Positions 6,193-6,989 of a DNA stretch of 6,989 nucleotides are shown one piece after another (positions within the stretch are counted from its first letter, which is position 1; every line of letters starts with the position of its first letter). The position numbers were made by a program, and so were the translations under genes. This DNA comes from Acidothermaceae bacterium (lineage in GTDB: Bacteria; Actinomycetota; Actinomycetes; Acidothermales; Acidothermaceae). The DNA is taken from the NCBI GenBank assembly GCA_025925185.1, contig JAICLV010000121.1:1-6989 (forward strand), read 5' to 3'. The notes beneath the pieces were generated by a model. That model saw nothing but the letters and a program-made list of their open reading frames with translations. It made no database searches and had not been told where the DNA came from.

Positions 6193-6989
6193 ATGTCCGT
6201 CGATGACATCGATGGCCAACTCGACGACGCCGCAGTCGGCTCGGCTCCCGACAGCGGCGAGCCGACCGAACCCGGAGCCGATCGCGACGACGAGCTCGCG
6301 GAGCTGTTCTCCGAGGTGCTCACGTCGCTAGAGGCGCAGTGCGCCGGCGACTTCAGCGTGCGGCTTCGGCCGCGCGACGGCGTCGGCGGGCAGCTCGTCG
6401 CACGGCTCAACGCCCTCGCGGCGCTCAACGACCGGCGCACCCGCGAGCTAGAGCGGGCCAGCCGGGTGATCGGTCGCGAGGGCCGGATGACCGAACGGCT
6501 CGACGAGCTTGGCGCTGAGGGCGACTGGAGCACGGGCGCGGCCGCGGTGAACTCCCTGATCGACGACCTGGTGCGTCCGACGACCGAGGTCGCCCGCGTG
6601 ATCGCCGCCGTCGCCGAGGGCGACCTCTCCCAACAGATGGCGCTCGAGATCGCCGGCCAACCGGTGAAGGGTGAGTTCCTGCGCATCGGCACGACGGTCA
6701 ACACGATGGTCGACCAGCTCTCGTCTTTCGCCGACGAGGTCACCCGCGTCGCCCGCGAGGTCGGCACGGAGGGTCGACTCGGCGGCCAGGCCCAGGTGCG
6801 CGGCGTCTCTGGCGTGTGGCGCGACCTCACCGAGTCGGTCAACTCGATGGCCGGGAACCTCACGTCGCAGGTGCGCAACATCGCCCAGGTGACCACCGCG
6901 GTCGCCCGCGGAGACCTCTCCCAAAAGATCACCGTGGATGTGAACGGTGAGATCGCCGAGTTGAAGAACACCATCAACACCATGGTCGA
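6193..6989 (+). CDS. Soluble poly-HAMP signalling protein, probable N-terminus of a hybrid sensor histidine kinase (3' end outside window)
   Basis: The frame is open from ATG 6193 to the window edge (265 codons). It starts with an acidic, probably disordered leader of about 34 residues and has no signal peptide or membrane helix. HAMP-like units then alternate in two flavours. One has a G-D-hydrophobic-S core: AGDFSVRL (51-58), EGDLSQQM (142-149), RGDLSQKI (239-246). The other has an EG(R/K) core: [10 protein letters not shown] (94-103) and [12 protein letters not shown] (191-202). NTMV recurs at 170-173 and 262-265. This is the pattern of large cytosolic histidine kinases with long HAMP arrays, usually followed by GAF, HisKA, HATPase and receiver domains. 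None of those is visible here, so a kinase is inferred. Signals would reach it inside the cell, since it lacks a sensor loop outside. GTG 6187 (two codons upstream) is an alternative start. An in-frame TGA at 6181-6183 excludes anything earlier. GAGGGG lies 5 nt before the ATG. Confidence 0.88.
   Translation, partial: MSVDDIDGQLDDAAVGSAPDSGEPTEPGADRDDELAELFSEVLTSLEAQCAGDFSVRLRPRDGVGGQLVARLNALAALNDRRTRELERASRVIGREGRMTERLDELGAEGDWSTGAAAVNSLIDDLVRPTTEVARVIAAVAEGDLSQQMALEIAGQPVKGEFLRIGTTVNTMVDQLSSFADEVTRVAREVGTEGRLGGQAQVRGVSGVWRDLTESVNSMAGNLTSQVRNIAQVTTAVARGDLSQKITVDVNGEIAELKNTINTMV

Noticed and set aside
5706..6983. Long minus-strand open frame (425 codons) across the EF-G2 end and the poly-HAMP start
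   Set aside because: It is antisense to two genes with clear protein families. Its translation is Ser/Arg/Thr-rich low-complexity sequence typical of the reverse frame in GC-rich DNA.

Overview
The window comes from a GC-rich actinobacterium. The evidence is very strong G/C bias at third codon positions, GTG starts beside ATG, and a block of genes for phosphatidylinositol mannosides (PIMs), which are envelope glycolipids of Actinobacteria. The genus cannot be fixed from this sequence. The gene order pgsA-patA-pimA-(membrane protein)-pdxS resembles the mycobacterial Rv2612c-Rv2606c region as I remember it. However, an EF-G2 gene stands upstream of pgsA where mycobacteria have a HIT-family gene and thrS, so this is probably not Mycobacterium.

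Left part (1-3575, minus strand): five tightly packed genes that look like one operon, read from right to left. PgsA makes phosphatidylinositol phosphate. A PatA-type acyltransferase and the mannosyltransferase PimA then carry out early PIM steps. A short LemA-like membrane-anchored protein follows, and then PdxS, the PLP synthase subunit, which is cut by the left edge just before its Schiff-base lysine. Spacings are 7 nt, a 4-nt GTGA overlap, 9 nt and 31 nt, all consistent with one transcript and translational coupling.

Centre (3576-3824): a 249-bp divergent intergenic region. It holds four head-to-tail 12-bp repeats directly in front of pgsA, and a good Shine-Dalgarno sequence in front of the rightward gene.

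Right part (3825-6989, plus strand): a complete 731-residue EF-G-like GTPase of the EF-G2 type. Its P-loop and domain IV tip are intact, but its switch I and NKxD motifs are altered. A 172-bp gap follows, with an 8-bp inverted repeat that overlaps a weak candidate promoter. Then comes the first 265 codons of a soluble poly-HAMP protein, probably the N-terminus of a large cytoplasmic hybrid sensor kinase, which runs off the right edge.

The left operon makes a coherent early PIM pathway plus cofactor synthesis. I see no obvious biochemical link between it and the two rightward genes. I found no RNA genes, insertion sequences, CRISPR arrays or clearly foreign DNA. Most of the window is ordinary chromosomal content. 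The less explained items are the LemA-like protein inside the PIM operon, the 12-bp repeats, and the inverted repeat before the poly-HAMP gene.
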